Shown: positions 1-7,953, counted from the stretch's first letter. The stretch: DNA of 64,000 bases from Sphingomonas sp. ATCC 31555 (GCF_000282895.1 NZ_ALBQ01000005.1:107836-171835); one strand, 5' to 3'. Translations and numbers: made by a program. Notes: a model not told the origin generated them from the letters alone.

Positions 1-1045
1 CGGCCGCCGCTGCGCGCAGCCGGGCGGCACGATCGCGGATCGCGGCGGGCGCCACCTGCGGCATGCGCGCGGCCGGCGTGCCAGCGCGCGGGCTATAGGG
101 GAAGATATGGGCATGCACCACGCCGCAATCGGCGATCAGGGCCAGCGTGTTGGCGAACATCGTCTCATCTTCGGTCGGAAAGCCGGCGATCAGATCGGCA
201 CCGATCGCAATTTCGGGGCGGGCAGCGCGCAGGCGATCCGCCAGATCCACCGATTGCGCGCGGCTGTGGCGGCGCTTCATCCGCTTGAGGATCATGTCGT
301 CGCCGGCCTGGAGCGACAGATGGACGTGCGGCATCACGCGCGGCTCCTGGGTGAGCAGCGCGAACAGCCGGTCGTCGACTTCGATCCCGTCGAGCGAGGA
401 GAGCCGCAGCCGCTGGAGCCCGGGCACATGGCGCAGGATGCGCTCCACCAGCGAGCCGAGCGCCGGACTGCCCGGCAGATCATGGCCATAGCTGGTGAGA
501 TCGACGCCGGTCAGCACCACCTCGCGATGCGCCTCGGCAAGCATCGCGATCCGATCGATCACCGCCCCGGCGGGCACCGAGCGGCTGTTGCCGCGCCCAA
601 AGGGGATGGCGCAGAAGGTGCAGCGATGGTCGCAGCCATTCTGCACTTCCACAAAGGCACGGGCATGGGTGGAGAAGCTGGCGGCCAGATGCGGCGCGGT
701 TTCGCGGACGGCCAGGATATCCTGCACCTGCACCTTCGCCTCCGAGGCCCAGGCCTCCGGCAGCAGCTTCTCGGCATTGCCGATCACCCGGTCCACCTCG
801 GGCATCGCGGCAAAGGCGGCAGGGTCGATCTGCGCCGCGCAGCCGGTGACGACCAGCTCTGCCTCCGGCCGTTCGCGCCGCGCCCGGCGGATCGCCTGGC
901 GCGTCTGTTTCACCGCTTCGTTGGTCACGGCGCAGCTGTTCACCACGATCGCGTCACGCCCCGTCAGCAGCGCACGGATCGACTCACCTTCGGCTAGGTT
1001 CAACCGGCAACCCATGTTAAGGATGAGAGGCGAGGAGACGGACAT
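1..1045 (-). CDS. mtaB: tRNA t6A37 methylthiotransferase MtaB (C-terminus beyond window)
   Basis: Radical-SAM methylthiotransferase that converts t6A37 to ms2t6A37 in ANN-decoding tRNAs. The visible 348 codons carry the N-terminal UPF0004 cysteines (about C13 in MGCRLN, C38 in NSCAVTN, C69 in VTGCAAQ) and the radical-SAM triad C138, C142 and C145 in NGCDHRCTFC. The frame then runs to the left edge through the family's HIFPYSPRAGTPAARMPQV region, so only the end is missing. The start is ATG at 1045; this base is also the first base of the TTG start of the divergent DUF924 gene, so the two genes meet head to head. MtaB rather than MiaB because of the short N-terminus and the PYSPRAGTPAA signature. 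Confidence 0.93.
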   Translation of the reverse strand, partial: MSVSSPLILNMGCRLNLAEGESIRALLTGRDAIVVNSCAVTNEAVKQTRQAIRRARRERPEAELVVTGCAAQIDPAAFAAMPEVDRVIGNAEKLLPEAWASEAKVQVQDILAVRETAPHLAASFSTHARAFVEVQNGCDHRCTFCAIPFGRGNSRSVPAGAVIDRIAMLAEAHREVVLTGVDLTSYGHDLPGSPALGSLVERILRHVPGLQRLRLSSLDGIEVDDRLFALLTQEPRVMPHVHLSLQAGDDMILKRMKRRHSRAQSVDLADRLRAARPEIAIGADLIAGFPTEDETMFANTLALIADCGVVHAHIFPYSPRAGTPAARMPQVAPAAIRDRAARLRAAAA

Positions 1046-1623
1046 TGGCCAGCGATCTAAGAGCGCCGACCCGAGAAGTCCACGAGAAGGCCCGCGAGGT
1101 GCTTGCCTTCTGGTTCGATGCGCTGATGCCCGAACAATGGTTTTCCGCCTCGGCGAGCGTAGATCAGGAGATTGCCGACCTGTTCGGTGCCGATCGCGAC
1201 GCCGTGCTTGCCACCGATGCCGAAGGCTGGGACGAGGCGCCCGATACGCTGCTCGCCGCAATCATCCTGCTCGACCAGTTTTCGCGGAATATCCACCGCG
1301 GCAAGGCGGAAGCATTTGCCGGCGATGCGCTTGCCAGACGGCTGGCCTGTCACGCGCTGGAACGCGGCTGGGATACCGGAATGACGGACGAGCAGCGCCA
1401 GTTCCTGTATCTGCCGTTCGAACATGCGGAGGACGCCGAGTTCCAGGCGCTGAGCCTGCGCTGTTTCGAGGCACTCGGGCTGGAGGAACCGCTGGCCTAT
1501 GCGCGCGATCACGCCGACGTGTTTCGGCGCTTCGGCCGCTTCCCCGGCCGAAATGCGGCGCTCTGCCGCATTTCGACGCCCGAGGAACTCGAGTATCTCA
1601 GCCAGCCCGGCGCTGGCTGGTAG
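1045..1623 (+). CDS. DUF924 family protein
   Basis: A 192-residue soluble protein of the DUF924 (TPR-like helical) family, whose biochemical role is not established. The family pattern is plain: EVLAFWFDAL followed by EQWF near residues 18-32, LLDQFSRNIHRG at about 75-86, FLYLPFEHAED at about 120-130, and a C-terminal RFGRFPGRNAALCR. The only start in reach is TTG at 1045, directly abutting the divergent mtaB start, which leaves almost no room for two separate promoters. The 3' end overlaps the convergent EAL gene by 26 bases. Family assignment is firm; function is unknown. Confidence 0.85.
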   Translation: MASDLRAPTREVHEKAREVLAFWFDALMPEQWFSASASVDQEIADLFGADRDAVLATDAEGWDEAPDTLLAAIILLDQFSRNIHRGKAEAFAGDALARRLACHALERGWDTGMTDEQRQFLYLPFEHAEDAEFQALSLRCFEALGLEEPLAYARDHADVFRRFGRFPGRNAALCRISTPEELEYLSQPGAGW

Positions 1624-3193
1624 GCGGCTCGCCCGGCAGCGGCGGACCGGGCTGCTGGATCAGCCGCCGCTCCGCGAGCATCCGGCGCGCGCCAGCGATC
1701 GAAAGCGGACGGCCGAAATGCCAGCCCTGCGCCTTGGCGCAGCCCAGTGCCAGCAGCCGCGCCGCGATCGCCGGATCTTCGACACCTTCGGCAGTGATCG
1801 GCAGGTTCAGGCTTTCGCCCATGCGCACGATGGCGTTGACGATCACCGCCGAGTCGGCATCGCGATTGAGCAGCTGGACGAAGCTGCGATCGATCTTGAT
1901 CCGATCGAAGGGCAGGGCACGCAGATGCGCGAGTGAGGAATAGCCCGTGCCGAAATCGTCGAGGGCGATCCGGATTCCCTGGTTCTTCAGGCTACCCAGA
2001 ATGGATTGGGTGAGCGGCAGATTATCGAACAGCGCGCCTTCGGTGATCTCCACTTCCAGACGGCTGGCCGGGAAGCCGGTCTCGGTCAGCACCTTGATGA
2101 TCTTCTGCGCCAGCCATGCGTCGCGCAGCTGAACGGGGGAGATGTTCACCGACAGCGACAGGCCGGGATCCCAGTCGCGTGCCGCGCGAAAAGCCTGGGC
2201 CATGATCGAGAGCGACAGATCGGCGATCAGGCCTCTTTCTTCGGCGATCCCGATGAAGACATCCGGGCCGATCATGCCCTGCACCGGGTGTTGCCAGCGG
2301 GCGAGCACTTCGAATCCCTCGAGCCGTCCGCTCGACAGATCCACCTGCTGCTCGAAATAGGGAACGACCTCTTCGCGCGCGATCGCCATCGGCAAGGCGC
2401 TCTCCAGCTGCTGGCGGAGCCAGAGCGCCTCCTGGGTCGCCCGGTCGAACCAGGCGAGCCGGTTGCCGTTCGTCTTGCTGGCGACGGCCATGGCCGCTTC
2501 CGCCGATTGCAGCAGCACTTCCATTGTCGCGCATTCGAGGTTCGAGCGGGCGCCGCCGAGCGTACAGCGAATCTGCACCTCGTGCCCATCGATCTCGAAC
2601 GGCTGGGCCAGGCTGAGCATCAGCCGTTCCGCGACCCGATCGACGGCCGTGCGCGCATCGGGATCGAACAGGAAGCCACAGGCGAATCGATCGCCGGCGA
2701 TCTGCGCGGTGAGCGCGAGGGGCGGCATGGTCGCGGCGATTTCCCCTGCCACGGCCCGCAGCAGCGCGTCGCCGGCGCCACGATCCCGCTCGATGGCGAG
2801 CACGAGCACCGCCATCGATTTCTCCAGCCGCTGCGCACGCAGCAGCATCGTCGCACCCTGATCGAGGAAGCTCTGCCGATCAAGGATGGCGGCCGGGCGG
2901 CGGAGGCGGGGCGCCGCACGCGCCAGCCCCTTCGCCGAGCGCCCGTCGAGGCCGAGCGACGCATCCCGCCGCCGCCGCCATCCGATCACCAGCAGCGCGA
3001 TGTTCAGCAACAATGCGACGATCAACCCCGGCTCCGGAGCGGCGGCGTCATCGGCGAGATAGCGCATGACGCTGGTAGCGATCAGGCCGCCAAGCGTCAG
3101 GAACAGCAGGCTGGTGACCATGCCGATCACCGGGAAGGCGAACGTCGCCCCTTGCCGCCATCTGTGCAGCCGGTCCTTCCTCCCGCGCCTCAT
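1598..3193 (-). CDS. Membrane-anchored cyclic-di-GMP phosphodiesterase (degenerate GGDEF + EAL)
   Basis: A 531-residue protein. The N-terminus has two hydrophobic segments (about 18-45 and 54-70), suggesting inner-membrane anchoring with the enzyme domains in the cytoplasm. A GGDEF-like domain (about 105-265) lacks the GGDEF signature, so cyclase activity is unlikely. The EAL domain (about 270-515) keeps the catalytic pattern: EVLARWQHP, VNISPVQLRD, EVEITEGALFDN, IALDDFGTGYSSLAHLRALP, IKIDRSFV, ITAEGVED and GWHFGRP. It should therefore hydrolyse c-di-GMP, perhaps with the inactive GGDEF as a GTP sensor. No periplasmic sensory domain is evident. It is convergent with the DUF924 gene and divergent from ffh. 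Confidence 0.87.
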   Translation of the reverse strand: MRRGRKDRLHRWRQGATFAFPVIGMVTSLLFLTLGGLIATSVMRYLADDAAAPEPGLIVALLLNIALLVIGWRRRRDASLGLDGRSAKGLARAAPRLRRPAAILDRQSFLDQGATMLLRAQRLEKSMAVLVLAIERDRGAGDALLRAVAGEIAATMPPLALTAQIAGDRFACGFLFDPDARTAVDRVAERLMLSLAQPFEIDGHEVQIRCTLGGARSNLECATMEVLLQSAEAAMAVASKTNGNRLAWFDRATQEALWLRQQLESALPMAIAREEVVPYFEQQVDLSSGRLEGFEVLARWQHPVQGMIGPDVFIGIAEERGLIADLSLSIMAQAFRAARDWDPGLSLSVNISPVQLRDAWLAQKIIKVLTETGFPASRLEVEITEGALFDNLPLTQSILGSLKNQGIRIALDDFGTGYSSLAHLRALPFDRIKIDRSFVQLLNRDADSAVIVNAIVRMGESLNLPITAEGVEDPAIAARLLALGCAKAQGWHFGRPLSIAGARRMLAERRLIQQPGPPLPGEPPTSQRRAG

Positions 3194-3305
3194 TTTTCGG
3201 ATACCCCTTACCGGACGAACGGGCAGCTTCGCATGGCGAGCGTGTAGATCGGGTTAAACCCGTAGAGGTTGCGTTTTACCTGCGTCGCCGCTAAGGGCAT
3301 CAGAC

Positions 3306-3383
3306 CGTTCCTCCGGGAACGCAAGACATTGCCACCCCGAGGGGTGACGCCGGCCGACGAGGTTTCGTCCGCCGGCGTGTTTT
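3306..3383 (+). promoter_or_regulatory. Stacked hairpins in the ffh leader, possible attenuator
   Basis: Three consecutive inverted repeats lie in the 235-base gap before ffh: CGTTCC/GGAACG (3306-3311 with 3316-3321), CACCC/GGGTG (3333-3337 with 3342-3346), and a long one, ACGCCGGC/GCCGGCGT (3347-3354 with 3371-3378) extended inward by GACGA/TCGTC. The last is followed by GTTTTG, a weak T-run. This could be an attenuator or a structured 5' untranslated region for the ffh operon; neither has been tested. Confidence 0.45.
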
Positions 3384-3427
3384 GCGTTTGGTGGGACAGA
3401 GGCTGAATTTGGAGTGATCTGGGCATC

Positions 3428-4909
3428 ATGTTCGAAAGTTTGAGCGATCGGCTGGGCGGCGTCTTCGAACGTCTGCGCGGGCGTGGCGCGCTCAGCGAGG
3501 CCGATGTCCGGACCGCGATGCGCGAAGTGCGCGTGGCGCTCCTGGAAGCGGACGTCGCGCTGCCGGTAGCCCGCGAATTCGTCGACAAGGTAACCGAAGA
3601 GGCCGTGGGCCAGCAGGTGCTGCGCTCGGTTACGCCGGGTCAGCAGGTCGTCAAGATCGTCCACGACGCCCTGGTCGACATGCTGGGCGCCGATACCGCC
3701 GAACTGGCGATCGACGTTACCCCGCCCGCCGTCATCATGCTCGTCGGTCTGCAGGGTTCGGGCAAGACCACCACCACCGCCAAATTGTCCAAGCTGCTGA
3801 AGAAGCAGGGCAAGAAGGTGATGATGGCGTCGCTGGACGTGAACCGTCCGGCCGCGCAGGAACAGTTGGCCGTGCTCGGCACGCAGACCGAGGTGGCGAC
3901 GCTGCCGATCGTCGCGGGGCAGCAGCCGGTCGATATTGCCCGCCGTGCGCTCCAGTCGGCGAAGCTCCAGGGCTTCGACGTGCTGATGCTCGACACCGCT
4001 GGCCGTCTTCACGTCGACCAGGCGCTGATGGATGAGATGAAGGCGGTGGCCGACATCTCGCGCCCCCAGGAAATCCTGCTCGTCGTCGACTCGCTGACCG
4101 GTCAGGACGCGGTGAACGTCGCCAGCAACTTCTCGGCGCAGGTGCCGCTGACCGGCGTGATCCTGACCCGCATGGACGGCGATGCGCGCGGCGGTGCCGC
4201 ACTGTCGATGCGCGCCGTCACCGGCCAGCCGATCAAGTTCGCCGGCATGGGCGAGAAGCTCGACGCGATCGAGCCCTTCCATCCGAAGCGCGTCGCCGGC
4301 CGCATCCTGGGCATGGGCGACGTCGTCAGCCTGGTCGAAAAGGCCGCCGCGGCGATCGATCAGGAAGATGCCGAGCGCATGGCGAACCGGCTCGCCAAGG
4401 GCCAGTTCGACATGAACGACCTGCGCGCGCAGCTGGCGCAGATGCGCAAGATGGGCGGCATCGGCGCGCTGGCGGGGATGATCCCTGGCATGAAGAAGGC
4501 GCAGGCCGCGGTCGACCAGGTCGGCGGCGATAAGGTGCTGCTGCGCATGGACGCGATCATCAGTTCGATGACGCCGAAGGAGCGCGCCAAGCCCGAACTG
4601 CTCAACGCCAAGCGCAAGATCCGCATCGCCAAGGGCAGCGGCCTGACCGTGCAGGACGTGAACAAGCTCATCAAGATGCATCAGGAAATGCAGACCGCGA
4701 TGAAGCGCCTGAAGAAAATGGGCGGCATCAAGGGCATGATGGGCATGCTCGCCAAGGGCGGTCCCGGTGGCGGCATGGGCGGCATCGGCAACGCCCTTGG
4801 CGGCGCCGACATGGGCGAGATGATGGACAAGGTGGGCGCTGGCCTGCCTGGTCTCCCGGGCGGCGCCAAGTTGCCGCCGGGCTTCGAGAATTTGCTGAAG
4901 AAGAAGTAA
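3428..4909 (+). CDS. ffh: Signal recognition particle GTPase Ffh (SRP54)
   Basis: The protein subunit of SRP; it binds 4.5S RNA and signal sequences of nascent inner-membrane proteins and docks with FtsY. The N domain spans residues 1-95. The G domain has the P-loop GLQGSGKTT (107-115), the DTAGRLHVD motif and TRMDGDARGGAALS. A methionine-rich M domain starts near 325, followed by a Gly/Met-rich tail ending in the basic LLKKK. At 493 residues the length is normal for alphaproteobacteria. ATG at 3428 is preceded by GGAG at about a dozen bases. It leads the conserved order ffh-rpsP-rimM-trmD-rplS; rpsP follows after 48 bases. Confidence 0.97.
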   Translation: MFESLSDRLGGVFERLRGRGALSEADVRTAMREVRVALLEADVALPVAREFVDKVTEEAVGQQVLRSVTPGQQVVKIVHDALVDMLGADTAELAIDVTPPAVIMLVGLQGSGKTTTTAKLSKLLKKQGKKVMMASLDVNRPAAQEQLAVLGTQTEVATLPIVAGQQPVDIARRALQSAKLQGFDVLMLDTAGRLHVDQALMDEMKAVADISRPQEILLVVDSLTGQDAVNVASNFSAQVPLTGVILTRMDGDARGGAALSMRAVTGQPIKFAGMGEKLDAIEPFHPKRVAGRILGMGDVVSLVEKAAAAIDQEDAERMANRLAKGQFDMNDLRAQLAQMRKMGGIGALAGMIPGMKKAQAAVDQVGGDKVLLRMDAIISSMTPKERAKPELLNAKRKIRIAKGSGLTVQDVNKLIKMHQEMQTAMKRLKKMGGIKGMMGMLAKGGPGGGMGGIGNALGGADMGEMMDKVGAGLPGLPGGAKLPPGFENLLKKK

Positions 4910-4957
4910 TTTAGTTCAACCGGTTTCAATCGTATCTCAAGAAGGAAGTGAAGTAGA

Positions 4958-5344
4958 ATGGCTCTCTCCATGCGTCTGTCGCGCGGCGGCTCCAAGAAGC
5001 GCCCGTACTACCGGATCGTCGTTGCTGACGCCCGCGCGCCCCGCGACGGCAAGTTCATCGAGAAGATCGGCACCTACAACCCGCTGCTCGCCAAGGATTC
5101 GCCCGAGCGCGTGAAGCTGGACGGCGATCGCGCCAAGTACTGGCTGGGCGTCGGCGCGCAGCCGACCGATCGCGTGCTGCGCTTCCTCGATGTCGCCGGC
5201 ATCAAGGAGCGTCCGGCTCGCAACAACCCGAAGAAGGCCGAGCCGGGCGAGAAGGCCAAGGAGCGCGCCGAGGAGCGTGCGGAGAAGGCCAAGGCCGCTG
5301 CGGAAGCCGCTGCCGCACCGGCCGAAGAGGCTGCCGAGGCTTGA
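4958..5344 (+). CDS. rpsP: 30S ribosomal protein S16
   Basis: Small-subunit protein S16, needed for 30S assembly. Residues 1-80 are the S16 core ([51 protein letters not shown]). The rest of the 128 residues is an Ala/Glu/Lys-rich tail, as is common in alphaproteobacterial S16 proteins and absent from the E. coli protein of about 82 residues. ATG at 4958 follows a purine-rich AAGGAAGTGAAG Shine-Dalgarno region. It is the second gene of the ffh operon, and a strong hairpin lies just after the stop, before rimM. Confidence 0.97.
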   Translation: MALSMRLSRGGSKKRPYYRIVVADARAPRDGKFIEKIGTYNPLLAKDSPERVKLDGDRAKYWLGVGAQPTDRVLRFLDVAGIKERPARNNPKKAEPGEKAKERAEERAEKAKAAAEAAAAPAEEAAEA

Positions 5345-5354
5345 GGCTGAACCT

Positions 5355-5377
5355 CCCTCCCGTCACGCACGGGAGGG
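5355..5377 (+). repeat. Perfect hairpin between rpsP and rimM
   Basis: CCCTCCCGT (5355-5363) pairs perfectly with ACGGGAGGG (5369-5377) around a 5-base loop. There is no T-run, so it is not a typical terminator. It ends immediately before an in-frame ATG at 5378 and lies 27 bases before the preferred rimM start. Similar C/G-rich hairpins occur after trxA and secA, which suggests a small dispersed intergenic repeat that may stabilise mRNA ends or modulate operon readthrough. Confidence 0.6.
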
Positions 5378-5404
5378 ATGCCTTGTGCGTCGCTGTTCCC
5401 GATC

Positions 5405-5908
5405 ATGGCAGAATCTTCCGCTCCCTCGAACCGCGGCGATCGCCCGGTGACGCTTGCCGCCGTGATCGGCGCGCACGGCATCGCCGGCGAGGTGCGCCTG
5501 AAGGTGTTCGCCGAGGATCTGGCGGCGCATAAAAGCTTCAACGGCGGCACGCTGACGCTCAAGTCGGTGCGCGGCGGGCCGAACGGCACGATCGCCCGCT
5601 TCGCCGAAGTGGCCGACCGCAACGCCGCCGAGGCACTGCGCGGCACCGAACTGACGGTGCCGCGCGCCGCCCTCCCGCCGCTGGGCGAGGGGGAATATTA
5701 TCATGTCGACCTGCTCGACCTGCCCGTGATGGACGAGGAAGGTGGCGCGATCGGCCGTGTCGTGGCGATCGACGATTATGGCGCGGGCGACGTGATCGAA
5801 ATCGAGCGCCCCGACGGCAAGCGCTTCATGGTGCCGATGCGGCCCGAGGCGGTGCCGCACTGGGATGCCGACAAGCTCGTCGTGGCGAGCGCGTTCGTCG
5901 AGCAGTAA
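5405..5908 (+). CDS. rimM: 16S rRNA processing protein RimM
   Basis: Assembly factor for the 30S head that binds S19 and helps mature 16S rRNA. The 167-residue protein has the RimM N-domain start VTLAAVIGAHGIAGEVRLKV (about 15-34) and the PRC-barrel segment EYYHVDLLDLPVMDEEGG followed by GRVVAIDDYGAGDVIEIERP. It ends with the characteristic FMVPM. ATG at 5405 (MAESSAPSN) is preferred; an alternative in-frame ATG at 5378 would put the start codon directly on the base of the preceding hairpin. It sits in the normal place after rpsP, but trmD is displaced by about 2.4 kb. Confidence 0.93.
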   Translation: MAESSAPSNRGDRPVTLAAVIGAHGIAGEVRLKVFAEDLAAHKSFNGGTLTLKSVRGGPNGTIARFAEVADRNAAEALRGTELTVPRAALPPLGEGEYYHVDLLDLPVMDEEGGAIGRVVAIDDYGAGDVIEIERPDGKRFMVPMRPEAVPHWDADKLVVASAFVEQ

Positions 5909-5934
5909 GCCGAATTTCCTGCTATAGGCGCGCC

Positions 5935-6231
5935 ATGGTGATCGTCGCCTGGTGGTTTGTGCTATCTGTGGCTGCGGTCCTGGCCTGGATCGCAGCGGCT
6001 GGCTTGCGGTTCGCGCATACCGGCAGGCTGGTCGCTACTATCGTTTTTCCGGCGATGCTGGCGGGGGCGGGTGCCTGGCGCACCTTTTTCCCATCCGGAG
6101 CCGCTATCCATGCGCCCGGCTGGAATGTTGTGTTCGTCCTGCTGAGCTTGTCGGCGGGGCTCGCAGGCGGCGTTTCCGTACTGCCGATCTGGTTCCTGGC
6201 CGAGGAAAAGTTCGGCTGGCGCGCTCGGTAG
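5935..6231 (+). CDS. Small predicted membrane protein, unknown function
   Basis: A 98-residue hydrophobic protein with about three membrane segments: roughly 3-24 (VIVAWWFVLSVAAVLAWIAA), 30-48 and 65-88. I do not recognise a named family. ATG at 5935 lies 26 bases after the rimM stop in the same direction, so it may be co-transcribed with the ffh operon. It marks the beginning of the material separating rimM from trmD. Its composition is compatible with a real membrane protein rather than a random GC-rich frame, but no domain supports a role. Confidence 0.6.
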   Translation: MVIVAWWFVLSVAAVLAWIAAAGLRFAHTGRLVATIVFPAMLAGAGAWRTFFPSGAAIHAPGWNVVFVLLSLSAGLAGGVSVLPIWFLAEEKFGWRAR

Positions 6232-6286
6232 GGCTGCAGCTACCTCCGGAACCGGCCGGGGCGCGCACAATCCGTCGCTGCAGCCT

Positions 6287-7189
6287 TTAGCGCCAAAGCG
6301 GCGCCTCGGCGTTGAGCATGTTGCGGATTGTCGTTGCGGCGACGCCGGCTTCGCCCATGGCGTGGCTGATCTGGTCCAGTCCCTTGGCGACGTCGCCCGC
6401 TGCGAACAGGCCAGCGAGCGAGGTGCGCTGGTGATCGTCGACTTCTAGGCAGCCGCTCGGATCGGCACGGGCGCCGGCCTGTACCGCCAGTTCCGAACGG
6501 ATGTGCGAGCCTAGCGCCGGGTAGAGGCTGTCGAACGCGAAACGCCCGCCGGCGGCGGAGAGGGTCAGTTCCTCCCCCTCGATCGCCCAATCGCGTGCGG
6601 GGCCATCGATACGCTCGATCCCGGCGGCGTCGAGTTCTGCCTGCTGGGCCGGCGGCAGATCATGAGCATCGGGGGCGATCAGCGTCACGTCTCTGGTGAA
6701 GCTGCGCACGAACAGCGCCTCGCGCGCGGCGTGCTCGCCGGTACCGTAGACCGCCACGCGCTTGTCCGTGACTTCGTAGCCGTCGCAGACCGGGCAGTAG
6801 CGGATCCGCCCCTGCGCCAGGGCCGCGTCGTGCAGCCCATCGGGCATCGGCGGGCGATGATTGACGACGCCGGTGGCCAGCAGCACCGATCGCGCGCGCA
6901 CCTCGCGTTCGCCGATCTGTGCCGCGAAGCCGCCGTCCACCGTGCGCAACGCGGTGACTTTCGCTGCCTCGCGCACCGTGCCGTATTTCTCCGCCTGTGC
7001 GCGCATCGCAGCGAGCAGGTCCAGGCCCGAAACACCCTCCGGATAGCCGGCATGGTTATGCGTGCAGGGGATCAGCGCGGCACGGCTCGATCCGCAGTCG
7101 AACAGGCGGATCTTCAGATGGTAGCGGCTGAGATAGATGGCGGCGGTGAGCCCCGCCGGGCCGCCGCCGATGATGATGCAATCGTCCAT
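6287..7189 (-). CDS. Thioredoxin-reductase-like FAD/NAD(P) oxidoreductase
   Basis: A 300-residue pyridine-nucleotide flavoprotein of the low-molecular-weight thioredoxin reductase type. The FAD site is IIIGGGPAGLTAA (residues 5-17). A redox-active CPVC pair is at 132-135, in the position of the TrxR CxxC. The NAD(P) Rossmann motif VAVYGTGEHAAREA follows, and the C-terminal FAD signature is GLFAAGDVAKGLDQ. ATG at 7189 (MDDCIIIGGG) places the FAD motif at the usual distance from the N-terminus; the upstream in-frame extension has no family resemblance. It is encoded against its neighbours within the rimM-trmD gap. True TrxB has CATC or CAVC, so the substrate may differ. Confidence 0.85.
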   Translation of the reverse strand: MDDCIIIGGGPAGLTAAIYLSRYHLKIRLFDCGSSRAALIPCTHNHAGYPEGVSGLDLLAAMRAQAEKYGTVREAAKVTALRTVDGGFAAQIGEREVRARSVLLATGVVNHRPPMPDGLHDAALAQGRIRYCPVCDGYEVTDKRVAVYGTGEHAAREALFVRSFTRDVTLIAPDAHDLPPAQQAELDAAGIERIDGPARDWAIEGEELTLSAAGGRFAFDSLYPALGSHIRSELAVQAGARADPSGCLEVDDHQRTSLAGLFAAGDVAKGLDQISHAMGEAGVAATTIRNMLNAEAPLWR

Positions 7190-7247
7190 CGCGCGCCAGC
7201 GCGTGGGGAGGGGACAGGTTCCCGATTCGGGTGCTATCGCCGCACCA

Positions 7248-7628
7248 ATGGCCGTTCCGACATACCTGCTCGACACCTGTGTCTGCATCCGCTTGCTGCG
7301 TGGGGGCGGCGCGCCGGTCGCCCGGCGGCTCGCCGCGGCAGCGCCGGGGGCGATCGCGATGTCGGCCATCAGCCATGCCGAACTGGTCGATGGCGCTGCG
7401 CGCGGCAGGGTGGGGGCGCTGGCTGCGCTGGACGTCCTGCTGGACCAGGTGCCGGTGATCGCCTTCGACGAGGCGGCCGCGCGCGCCTTTCCAACGGCGC
7501 GCGCGGCGCGGGGGCGGCTGGATCGGCTGATCGCCGCTCATGCACTGGCGCTCGATGCGACGCTGGTCACCCATAACGGCCGCGATTTCCGCGCGGTGCC
7601 TGGGCTGCGGATCGAAGACTGGTTCTGA
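7248..7628 (+). CDS. PIN-domain VapC-like ribonuclease without adjacent antitoxin
   Basis: A 126-residue PIN-domain protein. The acidic metal-binding pattern of VapC toxins is visible: LLDTCVCIRLL near residue 8, SHAELVDGA near 44, [12 protein letters not shown] near 93 and THNGRDF near 108. No antitoxin frame precedes it; the 58 bases upstream separate it from the divergent oxidoreductase. It is a clear paralogue of the vapC at 7946 ([12 protein letters not shown] against [19 protein letters not shown] against LRIENWT), so this is probably a tandem duplicate that lost its partner, or one that relies on the downstream VapB. ATG at 7248 gives the normal VapC length. Confidence 0.83.
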   Translation: MAVPTYLLDTCVCIRLLRGGGAPVARRLAAAAPGAIAMSAISHAELVDGAARGRVGALAALDVLLDQVPVIAFDEAAARAFPTARAARGRLDRLIAAHALALDATLVTHNGRDFRAVPGLRIEDWF

Positions 7629-7651
7629 GCGGATTGTGTTTCGCGGGGCGT

Positions 7652-7677
7652 GTATATACAGCACGTATATACGGAGG
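7652..7677 (+). promoter_or_regulatory. Probable VapB/VapBC operator and ribosome binding site
   Basis: Two copies of the self-palindrome GTATATAC (7652-7659 and 7665-7672) are centred 13 bases apart, directly upstream of vapB, in an AT-rich island that stands out from the GC-rich surroundings. VapB-type AbrB-fold antitoxins typically autoregulate through such paired dyads. GGAGG at 7673-7677 is an ideal ribosome-binding site, six bases ahead of the GTG at 7684, and fixes that start. Confidence 0.65.
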
Positions 7678-7683
7678 CGACGC

Positions 7684-7953
7684 GTGGGCGAGGAATATCG
7701 CGCCAAGATTTTCAAGTCGGGCAATTCGCTGGCGCTGCGCCTGCCCAAGGCGCTGGGCCTGAAGGAAGGCGCCGAGGTGGTGCTGCGCGAGGAACGCCGT
7801 GGCTTCTCGGTGGAACCGGTGGACGGCGAGGAGAAGATCGGCGCCGACTGGATTGGCGCGCTTCCCTGGTTGAAGCCGATACCGGATGAAGACCGGGAAA
7901 TTGAGGATCGGGAACTAGACTGGGGCTTGCGCAAGCTGCGCCGCGATGGCTGA
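7684..7953 (+). CDS. vapB: AbrB-family antitoxin VapB
   Basis: An 89-residue antitoxin. The N-terminal swapped-hairpin AbrB/SpoVT DNA-binding domain is shown by YRAKIFKSGNSLALRLPKAL followed by GLKEGAEVVLREE (residues 4-37). The acidic and basic C-terminal part (WIGALPWLKPIPDED onward) resembles VapB toxin-binding tails. The start is GTG at 7684, set by GGAGG six bases upstream. Its last 8 bases overlap vapC, a usual arrangement that couples toxin translation to the antitoxin. The twin GTATATAC motif upstream is the likely autoregulatory site. Confidence 0.85.
   Translation: MGEEYRAKIFKSGNSLALRLPKALGLKEGAEVVLREERRGFSVEPVDGEEKIGADWIGALPWLKPIPDEDREIEDRELDWGLRKLRRDG

Noticed and set aside
7190..7369. 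N-terminal extension of the thioredoxin-reductase-like protein
   Set aside because: The FAD-binding GGGPAG motif is expected a few residues from the start, and the extension would run over the start of the orphan PIN gene.
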